Source of the DNA: Burkholderiaceae bacterium
Lineage (GTDB): Bacteria > Pseudomonadota > Gammaproteobacteria > Burkholderiales > Burkholderiaceae
Assembly (NCBI GenBank): GCA_947472645.1
Contig: CANJBQ010000016.1
Span: forward strand, 1 to 54,921
Direction of reading: 5' to 3'
Length of the DNA: 54,921 nt
Numbering within the stretch: position 1 is the stretch's first letter; every line of letters begins with the position of its first letter. Of the stretch, positions 25,283-34,124 are shown in pieces. Made by a program: the position numbers and the translations under genes. A model generated the notes under the pieces. That model saw only the letters and a program-made list of their open reading frames with translations, did not search any database and had not been told where the DNA came from.

Positions 25283-26290
25283 TTATTCTGCCTTAGCACC
25301 TGATTTTTTTACAACCTCTGACCATTTTTTGGCTTCTTCTTTAATAAAGCCATTTAATTGATCAGGCGAACCTGTATTAGTTTCAAGACCAAGTTTGAGG
25401 AGCCGCTCTTTGATCTCCGGGGTATCTAAAACTCGGTTGGTTTCTAGATTGAGTTTGTCCAGGATGGGTTTAGGTAAGTTCGCTGGACCTAAAAGCGCAA
25501 ACCAAGAAGTTGCGTTAAAACCTTCTAGGCCGGATTCTGAGATAGTTGGTATTTCTGGTGCTGCCGGAGATCTTTTAAGGCTTGTAACCGCAATTGCGCG
25601 GATACTGCCATCTTTCACAAGAGGTATCGCAGAAGGCATATTGTCAAAAATCATGGTGATACGTCCACCAATTAAATCTGGAATGGAAGATGCTCTTCCT
25701 TTGTAGGGGATGTGAGTCATATCTACTCCTGCCATCACTTTAAATAGTTCACCCGATAAGTGAATTGAAGTACCACTACCAGATGATCCAAACGTTAGTT
25801 CACCGGGTTTACTTTTTGCATAGGCGATGAGTTCTTCGATCGTTTTTGCCGGGATCTGATTATTCACAACCAATAAGTTGGGAGTTGCTGCTAAAAATGA
25901 GATGGGTGTGAAATCTTTTTCAGCGTTATAAGGAATTTTGGTATAGAGGTAAGGATTAATGGTTTGGGTTCCGACCGTGCCCAAGAGGAGGGTGTATCCG
26001 TCGGGTTTGCTTTTAGCCACATAGTCCGCCCCAATGTTTCCTCCAGCTCCAGGTTTGTTTTCAACCATGATTGGAACTCCTAGAGTATTTTGAAGTTTTT
26101 CACTTAATATGCGCGCAAGAGTATCTGGCGCTCCTCCAGGGGTGAAAGTCACAATAATACGGATTGGTTGAGAAGGCCAGTTTTGTTGTGCTTGGCAATA
26201 AGGCGCTAAAAGAACGTTCATCGCTAAAAATATAGAAAATACAAAGGAATTATTTTTAGGCCATTTCAGAAAAAACAAAGCTTTTCGCAT
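25283..26290 (-). CDS. Bug/TctC-family tripartite tricarboxylate receptor 2
   Basis: 335-residue periplasmic receptor with a signal peptide of about 34 residues ending in CQAQ. Motifs are TPGGAPDTLAR, ENKPGAGGNIGADYVA, KPDGYTLLLGT, HIPYKGRASSIPDL and a C-terminal SGAKAE tail. An AGGAG site precedes the ATG by about seven bases. It lies 207 bases upstream of nadC on the same strand and may be in its transcription unit or separate. No membrane partners are encoded in the window. Ligand is unknown. Confidence 0.85.
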   Translation of the reverse strand: MRKALFFLKWPKNNSFVFSIFLAMNVLLAPYCQAQQNWPSQPIRIIVTFTPGGAPDTLARILSEKLQNTLGVPIMVENKPGAGGNIGADYVAKSKPDGYTLLLGTVGTQTINPYLYTKIPYNAEKDFTPISFLAATPNLLVVNNQIPAKTIEELIAYAKSKPGELTFGSSGSGTSIHLSGELFKVMAGVDMTHIPYKGRASSIPDLIGGRITMIFDNMPSAIPLVKDGSIRAIAVTSLKRSPAAPEIPTISESGLEGFNATSWFALLGPANLPKPILDKLNLETNRVLDTPEIKERLLKLGLETNTGSPDQLNGFIKEEAKKWSEVVKKSGAKAE

Positions 26291-26466
26291 GACAATCTCC
26301 TAGGATGATGAGGTGATAAAGCACTCTATCTTTAATCATACTCAAATATGAACTGCATGCTGATTTCTAGAGTATTAGCCATTAATTTCTCCATCGAAAA
26401 AGTCTTGTTGTTTTTTGTGAAGGCATGCAGTATAAATAGAACAATAAAAATAATGAATGAGACTAA

Positions 26467-27243
26467 ATGACTGAATATATTCTGTATAACGCGCCTCAAT
26501 CAACCTGTAGTCAGAGGGTTCGGTTTGTTTTAAACGCCAAAAATATTGCTTTCGAAGAGCATATTTTAGATTTGTTTTCTGGAGAGCAATTGCGACCAGA
26601 ATATCTGGCGATTAATCCTAATGGAGTTGTTCCTGCCTTGATACATCATGGACACACTATTTTAGATTCTTCAGTCATTATTGAGTATCTTGATGAAGTT
26701 GCTAATGAGGTCGTTTGCTTTACTCCACCGACGCCTGAAAAAAGAGCTTTAATGCGATGGATGATGAGATATGTCGATGAGATTCCTGCGCCAGCGATAA
26801 GAGTACCTTCGTATAATTTGGCATTTTTACCTCATTTTCAAAAAATGAGTCAAGAAGATTTTCTGGCGCTTGCCAACTCTAAACCATTACGTAAAGAGTT
26901 TTTACTGACCATGGGTCGTACGGGATTTCCGCAAAAAGAGATGGATCAAGCACTCGATAAGCTCAATCGCACAGTTGTGCGGATGAATGAGTGGATTACA
27001 CAAAACAAAGGTCCATGGATCATGGGCAATGATCTAAGTCTAGTCGATATTGCAGTCATGCCTGTGATTGTTCGTATGGCTGATATTAACCTCGATAGTT
27101 CATGGTCTGACAAGCCATTGATTAGCGCTTGGTTAGAAAATATTCAAGCGCATCCAGTCTTTAAAAAAACTTACTATCCCGGATCCTTACTCACCGAAAA
27201 ATACCCTCATTTAGCATTCTTGCGAGATAAAATACAGCTTTAA
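26467..27243 (+). CDS. Glutathione S-transferase family protein
   Basis: 258-residue cytosolic GST. The N-terminal thioredoxin-like domain has STCSQRVRFVLNAK at the active-site helix, the cis-proline segment NPNGVVPALIHHG and the glutathione-binding ILDSSVIIEYLDE. The all-helical C-terminal domain includes NDLSLVDIAVMPVIVRM, the usual hydrophobic staple and N-capping box region. The length is a little above the usual 200-230 because of extra helices at about residues 95-150. Substrate unknown. It overlaps the convergent receptor gene by four bases. Confidence 0.83.
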   Translation: MTEYILYNAPQSTCSQRVRFVLNAKNIAFEEHILDLFSGEQLRPEYLAINPNGVVPALIHHGHTILDSSVIIEYLDEVANEVVCFTPPTPEKRALMRWMMRYVDEIPAPAIRVPSYNLAFLPHFQKMSQEDFLALANSKPLRKEFLLTMGRTGFPQKEMDQALDKLNRTVVRMNEWITQNKGPWIMGNDLSLVDIAVMPVIVRMADINLDSSWSDKPLISAWLENIQAHPVFKKTYYPGSLLTEKYPHLAFLRDKIQL

Positions 27244-28235
27244 TCTGCGGTAGCGCCTGACTCCTTTACAGCTTTTGCCCATTTTGGAACTTCCGCTTTT
27301 ACATACTGTTTAAATTCTGTAGGGGATAAGGATTTAGTATCCAGTCCTAGACCGGTTAATTTTTCTTTTACATCTTTAGTTTCAATCGCACGATTAATTT
27401 CTGCGTTAAGTTTGTTGATGATTTCCGTAGGAGTTTTAGCCGCGGCAAAAAAACCAAACCAAGTTGTGTCATCAAACTCTGGAAACCCTTGTTCGGCCAT
27501 GGTTGGAACATCAGGGAGGGCGGATGAGCGTTGTGCACTGGTTACGGCGAGTCCTTTTAATTTACCGGTTCTGATAAAGGGAATCGTGGGCGGCATAGAG
27601 GTGCTTGATATTTGGGTATGGCCTGCGACAGTAGCCCCAACTGCTTGTGCTGGTTGATAAGGAGCATGAACAAAATCGGAACGGGTCATATTTTTGAATC
27701 GCTCTATCGTTAAATGTGTCGTAGTACCAATACCAGAAGACGAATAACTTAATTTTTCTTTTTTCCCATATTCAACGAGTTCTTTTAAATTATTTACAGG
27801 AATGGACGTATTTACTCCAATCACGTTAGGTGAACTGGCCCCTAATGTAATAGCTTCAAAATCAGCAATGGCATCATAACCAGCATTTTTATAAATACTC
27901 GGATTGATCGCAAATGACACACTATGTACTAATATAGTGTAGCCATCAGGATTAGAGCGTTTAACATAGACACAAGCAATATTGCCGCTTGCCCCTAATT
28001 TGTTTTCCACGACGACATTCCAGCCGAGGGTTTCTGTAAGTTTAGCGGCTACGATTCTAGCGATGGAGTCTGTTGAGCTACCAGGCCCAGTTGCCACTAA
28101 GAAAGTAATTGGTTTTTGTTTAGGAAAATCGGCTTGTGCAAAGACATTGGTTGTTATGAGGGCAAATAAAAAGCTGAGCCCAATTTTCTTGATGATTGAT
28201 GCAAACTTTCCTGAAGTATTCTTTTCAAATAGCAT
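27240..28235 (-). CDS. Bug/TctC-family tripartite tricarboxylate receptor 3
   Basis: 331-residue periplasmic receptor with a long signal peptide ending near FAQAD. Motifs are GPGSSTDSIAR, ENKLGASGNIACVYV, NPDGYTILVHS and HAPYQPAQAVGATVAG. The loop that usually reads IPYKG is altered to APYQP, so the ligand pocket probably differs from that of receptors 2 and 5. It lies just after the YCII gene, 17 bases away on the same strand, and probably shares its transcript. Confidence 0.84.
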   Translation of the reverse strand: MLFEKNTSGKFASIIKKIGLSFLFALITTNVFAQADFPKQKPITFLVATGPGSSTDSIARIVAAKLTETLGWNVVVENKLGASGNIACVYVKRSNPDGYTILVHSVSFAINPSIYKNAGYDAIADFEAITLGASSPNVIGVNTSIPVNNLKELVEYGKKEKLSYSSSGIGTTTHLTIERFKNMTRSDFVHAPYQPAQAVGATVAGHTQISSTSMPPTIPFIRTGKLKGLAVTSAQRSSALPDVPTMAEQGFPEFDDTTWFGFFAAAKTPTEIINKLNAEINRAIETKDVKEKLTGLGLDTKSLSPTEFKQYVKAEVPKWAKAVKESGATAD

Positions 28236-28252
28236 GACAAGCTCCTAGAGAA

Positions 28253-28645
28253 TTAGATGATTTTTTGTGATCGGTCCGAGTAGTTAAGTTGAATCGTAAT
28301 ACTACCTTCATTAAGAAGCCATGGACGTACTTTAAATGAGCGTGCGCCGCATTGATGCATTGGATCTTTTTCAGCTATTTGCTCGGCCTCAGCTAAGGAG
28401 TTTGCTCGAATAATCACCATCCCTTCGCCATTCCAGTCAGATTCGTTATCGGCAAAAAATGGTCCAGCCCCAAACATAACACCAGTTTTTTCTAAATGAA
28501 TTTGATAATTTAAATGGTTATCAAGATTTTCCATCACTGGCCCAAGACCATTTGTTGGAGTTGTAAATACAACATATAGATTTTTACAGAGCATATCCTT
28601 ACACGCTGCCAATATATCTGCCTTGGTCACTAAAGGTGATGTCAT
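28253..28645 (-). CDS. YCII-family (YciI-like) protein
   Basis: 130-residue protein with a dimeric alpha-beta barrel of the YCII type. Visible are the first strand LYVVFTTPT, the central HLEKTGVMFGAGPFF, the MVIIRANSLAEAEQIAEKDP helix-strand and the final SFKVRPW strand. These proteins often act as small-molecule isomerases or hydrolases, but substrates are rarely known. It is probably co-transcribed with receptor 3 and diverges from the GMC oxidoreductase. Confidence 0.78.
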   Translation of the reverse strand: MTSPLVTKADILAACKDMLCKNLYVVFTTPTNGLGPVMENLDNHLNYQIHLEKTGVMFGAGPFFADNESDWNGEGMVIIRANSLAEAEQIAEKDPMHQCGARSFKVRPWLLNEGSITIQLNYSDRSQKII

Positions 28646-28752
28646 GATTGTCTCCTTAATGGATAATTTCTTTGAGTGTAATGGAATTATTTTAGGCTAG
28701 GGTAATCACGGTAAATATAGTATGATGGAAAAAATTTTAAGAGACTTGGTCT

Positions 28753-30426
28753 ATGGTGTATGACTATATTGTAGTTGGTGCAGGGGCTGCGGGGTGCGTG
28801 ATAGCTTCGCGCTTAACGCAGCGTGATGATATCAATGTGCTATTAATTGAGGCTGGAAAAGATATTCCCGTTGGATCTGAGCCAGCAGATATCTTAGATA
28901 ACTATCCTACTTCATATTACAACAAATCTTATACTTGGCCAGGCCTTAAAGCTTCTTGGAAAAAACGAGCTGATGGTGCCGGTCATTTTCCCCAAGGGAA
29001 AATTATGGGGGGTGGTGGCTCTATTATGGGAATGGTTTCCTTAAGGGGGACTCCGGCAGATTATGCGGATTGGCAAACTGCAGGCGCAAAGAATTGGTCT
29101 TGGGACGACGTTTTACCCTATTTCCGTAAATTAGAGACGGACTGGAATTTTCAAAACCAATGCCATGGTCAAGATGGCCCTATTCCGATTCGCCGATTAC
29201 CCCAGGATCAGTGGCCACCTCTTTCTCAAGCTATTGCAAAATACGCCCAACATCAGGGAATTTCAGCGATTGCTGATATGAATAGTGACTTTTCTGATGG
29301 GTTGGGTTCAGTCCCGATGTGTAATTCAGAGTCACGCCGCGCATCGTCGGCTTTGTGTTATCTAACGGCACAGGTACGATCAAGAAAAAACTTACGAATT
29401 TTGGCTAACTCTCAAGTCAAGAAGATCCTCTTTGAAGGCACTAAGGCAATTGGTATAGAGTTATTTGAGGGGCATGAAAAGTCCTACTTTGCAAAAGAAA
29501 TTATTATTTCATCGGGTGGTATTTTCTCTCCCAGCTTATTAATGCGCTCGGGGATTGGTAATCAACAGCAATTGCAAGACTTAAAAATACCTGTTATCAA
29601 TCATCGCCCTGGTGTTGGTCAAAATTTACAGAATCATGCGACGCTGTTTCTAGGCTTTCATTTGAAACAAAAATCACGTCAAATCAAAACCCTCAGAACG
29701 CATCCCAGTATCAGTTTTCGTTATTCATCAAACCTACCGAATTGCGCTCCGGGTGATTTATATATCAATATACAAAGTAAAACATCTTGGAATGCCATGG
29801 GGCAACAAATTGGGAATTTAGCGCCTAATTTATTAAGACCAAAGTCAGTCGGGCAGATTGAATTAGACCCTCAAAATATCTTTGGTCACCCGTTAATTGA
29901 GTTCAATTTTTTAGATCACCCGCAAGATCTTCAGCGATTAAAAATAGCCTTTATTTTTGCCGTGAAGATCTTACTTGACCCTCAAGTAGCATCATGCATG
30001 GGGACGCCTTTCCCGGTAAGATTTACTGATCGTTTACGACTATTAAATGAGTACACTGTCAAAAATGCACGTAAGGCGAATGCGTTATCAGGTTTGCTAG
30101 CCCTGTTTCCTTGGGCTAGTGATTTAGTGCTGAGTCGTTTGACAGGTGATCATGTTGATTTGGCAAAGTTAATCCAGGATGATCAAGCACTTGATGCGCA
30201 TATACGTGAAAACGTAGCTGGTTTATTTCATCCAGTAGGGACTTGTCGGATGGGACTATTAGAAGATCCTCAAGCCGTCGTTAATGAAGAAGGACTTGTT
30301 CATGGTGTAGAGCAACTTCGTGTGGTTGACGCCTCGATTATGCCAAATCTGATCGCTGGTAATACTAATATTCCAACGATCATGGTGGCAGAAAAAATTG
30401 CTGCCACCATTCTAGAAAAAATTTAG
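28753..30426 (+). CDS. GMC-family FAD-dependent oxidoreductase
   Basis: 557-residue alcohol or polyol oxidase/dehydrogenase of the GMC family. The Rossmann motif YIVVGAGAAGCVIASRL starts at residue 4. The first GMC signature lies in GKIMGGGGSIMGMVSLRG, the second in SSGGIFSPSLLMRSGIG. The catalytic histidine is in LFHPVGTCRMG and the C-terminal GNTNIPTIMVAEKIA completes the active site. There is no signal peptide, so it is cytoplasmic. It lies among Bug receptors and a YCII gene in what looks like another organic-acid or alcohol locus. Substrate unknown. The stop overlaps the convergent receptor 4 gene. Confidence 0.87.
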   Translation: MVYDYIVVGAGAAGCVIASRLTQRDDINVLLIEAGKDIPVGSEPADILDNYPTSYYNKSYTWPGLKASWKKRADGAGHFPQGKIMGGGGSIMGMVSLRGTPADYADWQTAGAKNWSWDDVLPYFRKLETDWNFQNQCHGQDGPIPIRRLPQDQWPPLSQAIAKYAQHQGISAIADMNSDFSDGLGSVPMCNSESRRASSALCYLTAQVRSRKNLRILANSQVKKILFEGTKAIGIELFEGHEKSYFAKEIIISSGGIFSPSLLMRSGIGNQQQLQDLKIPVINHRPGVGQNLQNHATLFLGFHLKQKSRQIKTLRTHPSISFRYSSNLPNCAPGDLYINIQSKTSWNAMGQQIGNLAPNLLRPKSVGQIELDPQNIFGHPLIEFNFLDHPQDLQRLKIAFIFAVKILLDPQVASCMGTPFPVRFTDRLRLLNEYTVKNARKANALSGLLALFPWASDLVLSRLTGDHVDLAKLIQDDQALDAHIRENVAGLFHPVGTCRMGLLEDPQAVVNEEGLVHGVEQLRVVDASIMPNLIAGNTNIPTIMVAEKIAATILEKI

Positions 30427-31412
30427 TTCGTTTCTTTTAGAAGGCCCGCTTTAGCCATAATTTCTTTAACAACTTCACGGCGAAGACTTAGTGCTGGAAT
30501 AACTTTATCGGGAGCAATATATTCCCAGCGGGCATCTCGCTCCTCCACAAATTTGATAAAATCAGGATCTCTAGCTGCTTGTTCAATGGCTTTACTGATT
30601 TTTTCAATCACATCTTTTGGCATGCCTGGAGGGCCAATAATAATATTTGTTGATTCCCAACTTACTGGATATCCAAGCTCTTTGATAGTGGGGTATTTGT
30701 CATAAGGAGCGGGTGCTCTATTTTCGGACAGAGCTGCTAAAAATCTAATTTGTCCACCATCCAATAAGGCTTTTGCTGATCCTAATCCAACGACTCCAAG
30801 TTCTGCGTGACCGCCTCCAACCATAAGTGCAGTTGCTGCTCCAGCCCCAGTGTTTGGAACACTCTGCATACTTAAATTAGTACCGGTTAGAAAAGTTTGT
30901 GCTCCAACCCACCAACTTTGCCCAACACCAGCTGTTGCTAAATTAACTTTTCCAGGATTTGCTTTAGCATACGCAATTGCTTCTTGGATCGTATTAAATT
31001 TGATCGTACTTTTTGTCGATGCGACGATGATTGGGAAAAAAGTTGCGTATCCACCTAAGTGAGTGAAGTTATTAAAATCTAATGGCGACACTCCTTGGAG
31101 TTTATTCGTAATGATGGTCGCAGACCCCCATCCTATCGTATAGCCATCAGGTTTAGCTTGAGCTATTTCACGATATCCAATGGAGCTACCAGCACCAGGC
31201 TTATTCAAAATAGTAATTGGTTGCCCTAGAATACGAGACACTTTATCCATTAGTGGTCTACCAAGAACATCACCATCAGCTCCCGCTTCAACCGACATAA
31301 TAAATGTGATGGGCTTTGAAGGATATTTTTCTTGTGACAAGCATACTTGCGCAGATAACATCAGACTCACAAAAAATAAACTGTGAAGATAGGCATTCAG
31401 GGGGGGATTCAT
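30423..31412 (-). CDS. Bug/TctC-family tripartite tricarboxylate receptor 4 (divergent)
   Basis: 329-residue periplasmic receptor, the most divergent of the five in the window. The signal peptide ends near CLSQE. Motifs are EAGADGDVLGRPL in place of PGGxxDxxAR, NKPGAGSSIGYREIA, KPDGYTIGWGSATI and VPNTGAGAATALMVGG in place of the IPYKG loop. AAGGAG lies eight bases before the ATG. It lies 14 bases after the IclR gene on the same strand, so regulator and receptor are probably co-transcribed. Confidence 0.8.
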   Translation of the reverse strand: MNPPLNAYLHSLFFVSLMLSAQVCLSQEKYPSKPITFIMSVEAGADGDVLGRPLMDKVSRILGQPITILNKPGAGSSIGYREIAQAKPDGYTIGWGSATIITNKLQGVSPLDFNNFTHLGGYATFFPIIVASTKSTIKFNTIQEAIAYAKANPGKVNLATAGVGQSWWVGAQTFLTGTNLSMQSVPNTGAGAATALMVGGGHAELGVVGLGSAKALLDGGQIRFLAALSENRAPAPYDKYPTIKELGYPVSWESTNIIIGPPGMPKDVIEKISKAIEQAARDPDFIKFVEERDARWEYIAPDKVIPALSLRREVVKEIMAKAGLLKETN

Positions 31413-31426
31413 TCGGGGCTCCTTTT

Positions 31427-32185
31427 TTATGTATTTAATTCTGTCTCAATTTTATCTTTGCTAATTAATAATACCTTCCTACACAAAGTGTCAAGTGCCT
31501 TATTAAAGCGTGCTTCTGGAATGACAATACTGAGAGCCCCCATGGGATAGCCATTTTTTCGGCAAATAGGTGTGGCAAGAGCAATTACTCCTACAGAATT
31601 TTCACCGGATGAGCATGTCACGCCATCGACAGTGTCGTTCTGAAGTTTTTTACGAAGATCTTTTTCTAGGACCGCTGTTTTATCTGTCATTGGTATTAAG
31701 ACCGTGTTTTGAAAATATAAAGTCTGTTCATCGCTTGGCAAAATATTAAGAATGGCTTTGCCAGCTGCCGCTGAATATAGAGGAAATTTTACATTGGGCT
31801 GCATGCGATAACTTAATGGGTAGTTGGCTTCTTGACCAAGTACTCGTTCGACATGGTCCCCCTTGAAGAGGTAAAAAGCTGAAGCTTCCCTTGTTTTTTC
31901 CGTCAAAATTAATAATTGAGCCTTGGCAATTTTAGAAATAATTTTGATATTTTTTCCTTGCTGTATAAGGTCAAAAAAAGCAGATCCAAGCAAATAGGTG
32001 TTTTCACTAAGATTTTTTTCCAGATAGTTACGACTGACTAAATTTTTAAGAAGTCCTGTGAGACTACTTTTTGGAATATCTAGCGCAAAAGCAATTTCGG
32101 TATGCGAAGCAGAATTCCCTCTTCGACACAGAAGTTCCAGGACGTCTAAAACACGATCTGCTGATTTAATGGGCGAACTTGTCAT
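31427..32185 (-). CDS. IclR family transcription regulator
   Basis: 252-residue regulator. The N-terminal winged helix (SADRVLDVLELLCRRG, then ASHTEIAFALDIPKSSLTGL) is typical of IclR. The C-terminal effector domain contains PLYSAAAGKAIL, DGVTCSSGENSVGVIALATP and the PMGALSIVIP strand. It diverges from the CoA-pathway operon starting at 32338, and the 152-base gap holds three TGAAC-type half-sites. It most likely controls that operon and its own. Confidence 0.87.
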   Translation of the reverse strand: MTSSPIKSADRVLDVLELLCRRGNSASHTEIAFALDIPKSSLTGLLKNLVSRNYLEKNLSENTYLLGSAFFDLIQQGKNIKIISKIAKAQLLILTEKTREASAFYLFKGDHVERVLGQEANYPLSYRMQPNVKFPLYSAAAGKAILNILPSDEQTLYFQNTVLIPMTDKTAVLEKDLRKKLQNDTVDGVTCSSGENSVGVIALATPICRKNGYPMGALSIVIPEARFNKALDTLCRKVLLISKDKIETELNT

Positions 32186-32235
32186 CGCTTAAATGAGTTA
32201 TCAATTTGACCAAATTTTCTTCAAGTGTTAAAATA

Positions 32236-32277
32236 TGAACATGTTCACACATATGAACAACTATAAAACAAAGTTCA
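32236..32277. promoter_or_regulatory. Candidate IclR operator with repeated TGAAC half-sites
   Basis: TGAACATGTTCA (32236-32247) is a perfect 12-base palindrome. TATGAAC occurs twice, 18 bases apart (32234 and 32252), and a GTTCA half-site follows at 32273-32277. The cluster lies midway between the divergent IclR gene and receptor 5, as expected for a shared operator. Confidence 0.5.
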
Positions 32278-32337
32278 ACGATTATCAACTATAGTTCTTT
32301 TGGAATATAAATAGTTTGAGAGTGGAGGAGATGCCTT

Positions 32338-33297
32338 ATGTACAAAAAGATCGCTAGTATCTTTGTATGGGTTGCTATTAGCATTGGGCAAGCCTATGCA
32401 GTTTTTCCCGAAAATCCGATTAATATTGTTGTATCATTTGCTCCTGGAGGCGCGACAGATATTACTGCGCGCATTCTTGCACAGGCGATGACGAAAAATG
32501 TTGGACAACAAATCTTGGTCGATAATCGTCCTGGGGCTGGGGGAGCAGTAGCAGCAAATATAGTTAAAGGTGCAAAGCCTAATGGTTACACCATGATGTT
32601 GACGTCAAGTGTCTATGTAGTAACTCCAAGCCTAAAAAAACCATCTCCGTATGATCCAATCAAAGATTTTGTACCGATTTGTGAAATTGGTGATGCGCCC
32701 AATGTGATAGTGGTGAAGGCAGACTCTCCTATTAAATCCATTGCTGACTTAGTCGCTATGGCAAGAAAAGATCCAAACTTCGTGAGCTATGCAAGTCCTG
32801 GCGCCGGAACAACACCTCACCTTGCTGCTGAAGTATTAAAAATTCGTGAAAACATCAATATGACCCATATTCCTTATAAAGGTGCTGGTCCTGCTATGAC
32901 GGATTTATTTGGTGGACAGACACAAGTTTTATTTGGCAGCTTAGCTTCTGTGATAGCCCAGATTCAGGCGGGGCAAGTCAGAGCTTTAGCTCAGACGGGT
33001 GAAAATAAATGGTCTGATTTACAACAAGTGCCAACCTTAGCTGAGTTAGGGATTAAAGATGCTGTATCTAATACTTTTCAGGCAGTATTTGCACCTGCGG
33101 GAACTCCTCCTGACATCGTGGCTTATTTGTCTAAACAATGCGTTACAGCTTTAAAAGATCCAGAAGTAATTGAGAAGTTAAAACAAGCAGGGCTTGCAAC
33201 AACTGCTCTTGATTCAGCTGGGCTTAGGGCTAGAGTCGCGAAAGAAGTACCTTATTGGAAAGATGTTATTGATAAGGGTGGTATTAAGGGTGAATAA
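32338..33297 (+). CDS. Bug/TctC-family tripartite tricarboxylate receptor 5
   Basis: 319-residue periplasmic receptor with a signal peptide ending near AYAVF. Motifs are APGGATDITAR, DNRPGAGGAVAANIV, KPNGYTMMLTSS and HIPYKGAGPAMTDLFGG, all close to the family consensus. A GGAGGAG ribosome site precedes the ATG. It is the first gene of the IclR-divergent operon, so it should capture the substrate of the CoA-dependent pathway that follows. No membrane subunits are near. Confidence 0.86.
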   Translation: MYKKIASIFVWVAISIGQAYAVFPENPINIVVSFAPGGATDITARILAQAMTKNVGQQILVDNRPGAGGAVAANIVKGAKPNGYTMMLTSSVYVVTPSLKKPSPYDPIKDFVPICEIGDAPNVIVVKADSPIKSIADLVAMARKDPNFVSYASPGAGTTPHLAAEVLKIRENINMTHIPYKGAGPAMTDLFGGQTQVLFGSLASVIAQIQAGQVRALAQTGENKWSDLQQVPTLAELGIKDAVSNTFQAVFAPAGTPPDIVAYLSKQCVTALKDPEVIEKLKQAGLATTALDSAGLRARVAKEVPYWKDVIDKGGIKGE

Positions 33298-33323
33298 ATC
33301 AACGCATCATTAATGGAGTATTT

Positions 33324-34121
33324 ATGAAAATATGGTGGCAGAGTAGTACAGCGATACATCGTTTACATGACTATCGCAATACATTAACGAAAAACTTAAA
33401 TGATTTAAAGCGACCAGATGTGGAGGTTCATGTTAATGGGGTTGATGATGGTTCCATGGACTTGCAATACAACTCTATTGTGGCAATGAATAGCTATGGG
33501 GTTGGTGGCGTTTTAAATAAAATGATGCAAGCTGATGAGCAGGGATATGATGCGATTGCGATTGGCTGTTTTTTAGATCCAGCTATGCAAGAAGCTAGAG
33601 AGTTAGTCAAAATTCCTGTGCTTGGTTTAGGTGAGTGCAGTATGTTAATGGCTTGCATGTATGGTTATAAATTTTCAGGAATTGCTTTTCATAAAAAACA
33701 ATCACAATATTATGATCGTAAGGCATTCGAATATGGTTTGTCATCACGACACATTCCATTTGGGGATTTAGGGATTGACTTTAATGAGGTTCAAAAGGCA
33801 TTTACTAATCCTGGAGAAATGACAGATAACTTTTTAAAAGAGTCTCGTCGATTAGCTGCGCAAGGTGCTGAAGTTATATTGGCTGCATGCGCAACAGTCA
33901 ATGCCATTATTCGTCGTGAAAATATTACTGAAGTTGATGGTGCTCTCATTATGGATTGTAATGCCGTGTTATTAAAAACAACTGAGGCAATGGCTGATTT
34001 AAGTAAAACGGTAGGACTTAACTCAAGTCGTCGCTTACTGTATCAATCTCCAGGAAAAGCTGCAGTTGAACAATGGAAACAAATTTATGGTTTCCGATCT
34101 GCATCGCAATTAAAGGATTAA
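33324..34121 (+). CDS. Aspartate/glutamate/hydantoin racemase superfamily protein
   Basis: 265-residue cytoplasmic protein of the Asp/Glu racemase superfamily. The two catalytic cysteines are seen in AIGCFLDP (about residue 83) and LAACATVN (about residue 193), each at the end of a beta strand as in hydantoin racemase and maleate isomerase. Members act as racemases, maleate cis-trans isomerases or decarboxylases. In this operon it could bring the imported acid to the right stereoisomer before CoA activation. It lies three bases before the lyase gene. Confidence 0.78.
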   Translation: MKIWWQSSTAIHRLHDYRNTLTKNLNDLKRPDVEVHVNGVDDGSMDLQYNSIVAMNSYGVGGVLNKMMQADEQGYDAIAIGCFLDPAMQEARELVKIPVLGLGECSMLMACMYGYKFSGIAFHKKQSQYYDRKAFEYGLSSRHIPFGDLGIDFNEVQKAFTNPGEMTDNFLKESRRLAAQGAEVILAACATVNAIIRRENITEVDGALIMDCNAVLLKTTEAMADLSKTVGLNSSRRLLYQSPGKAAVEQWKQIYGFRSASQLKD

Positions 34122-34124
34122 AGT

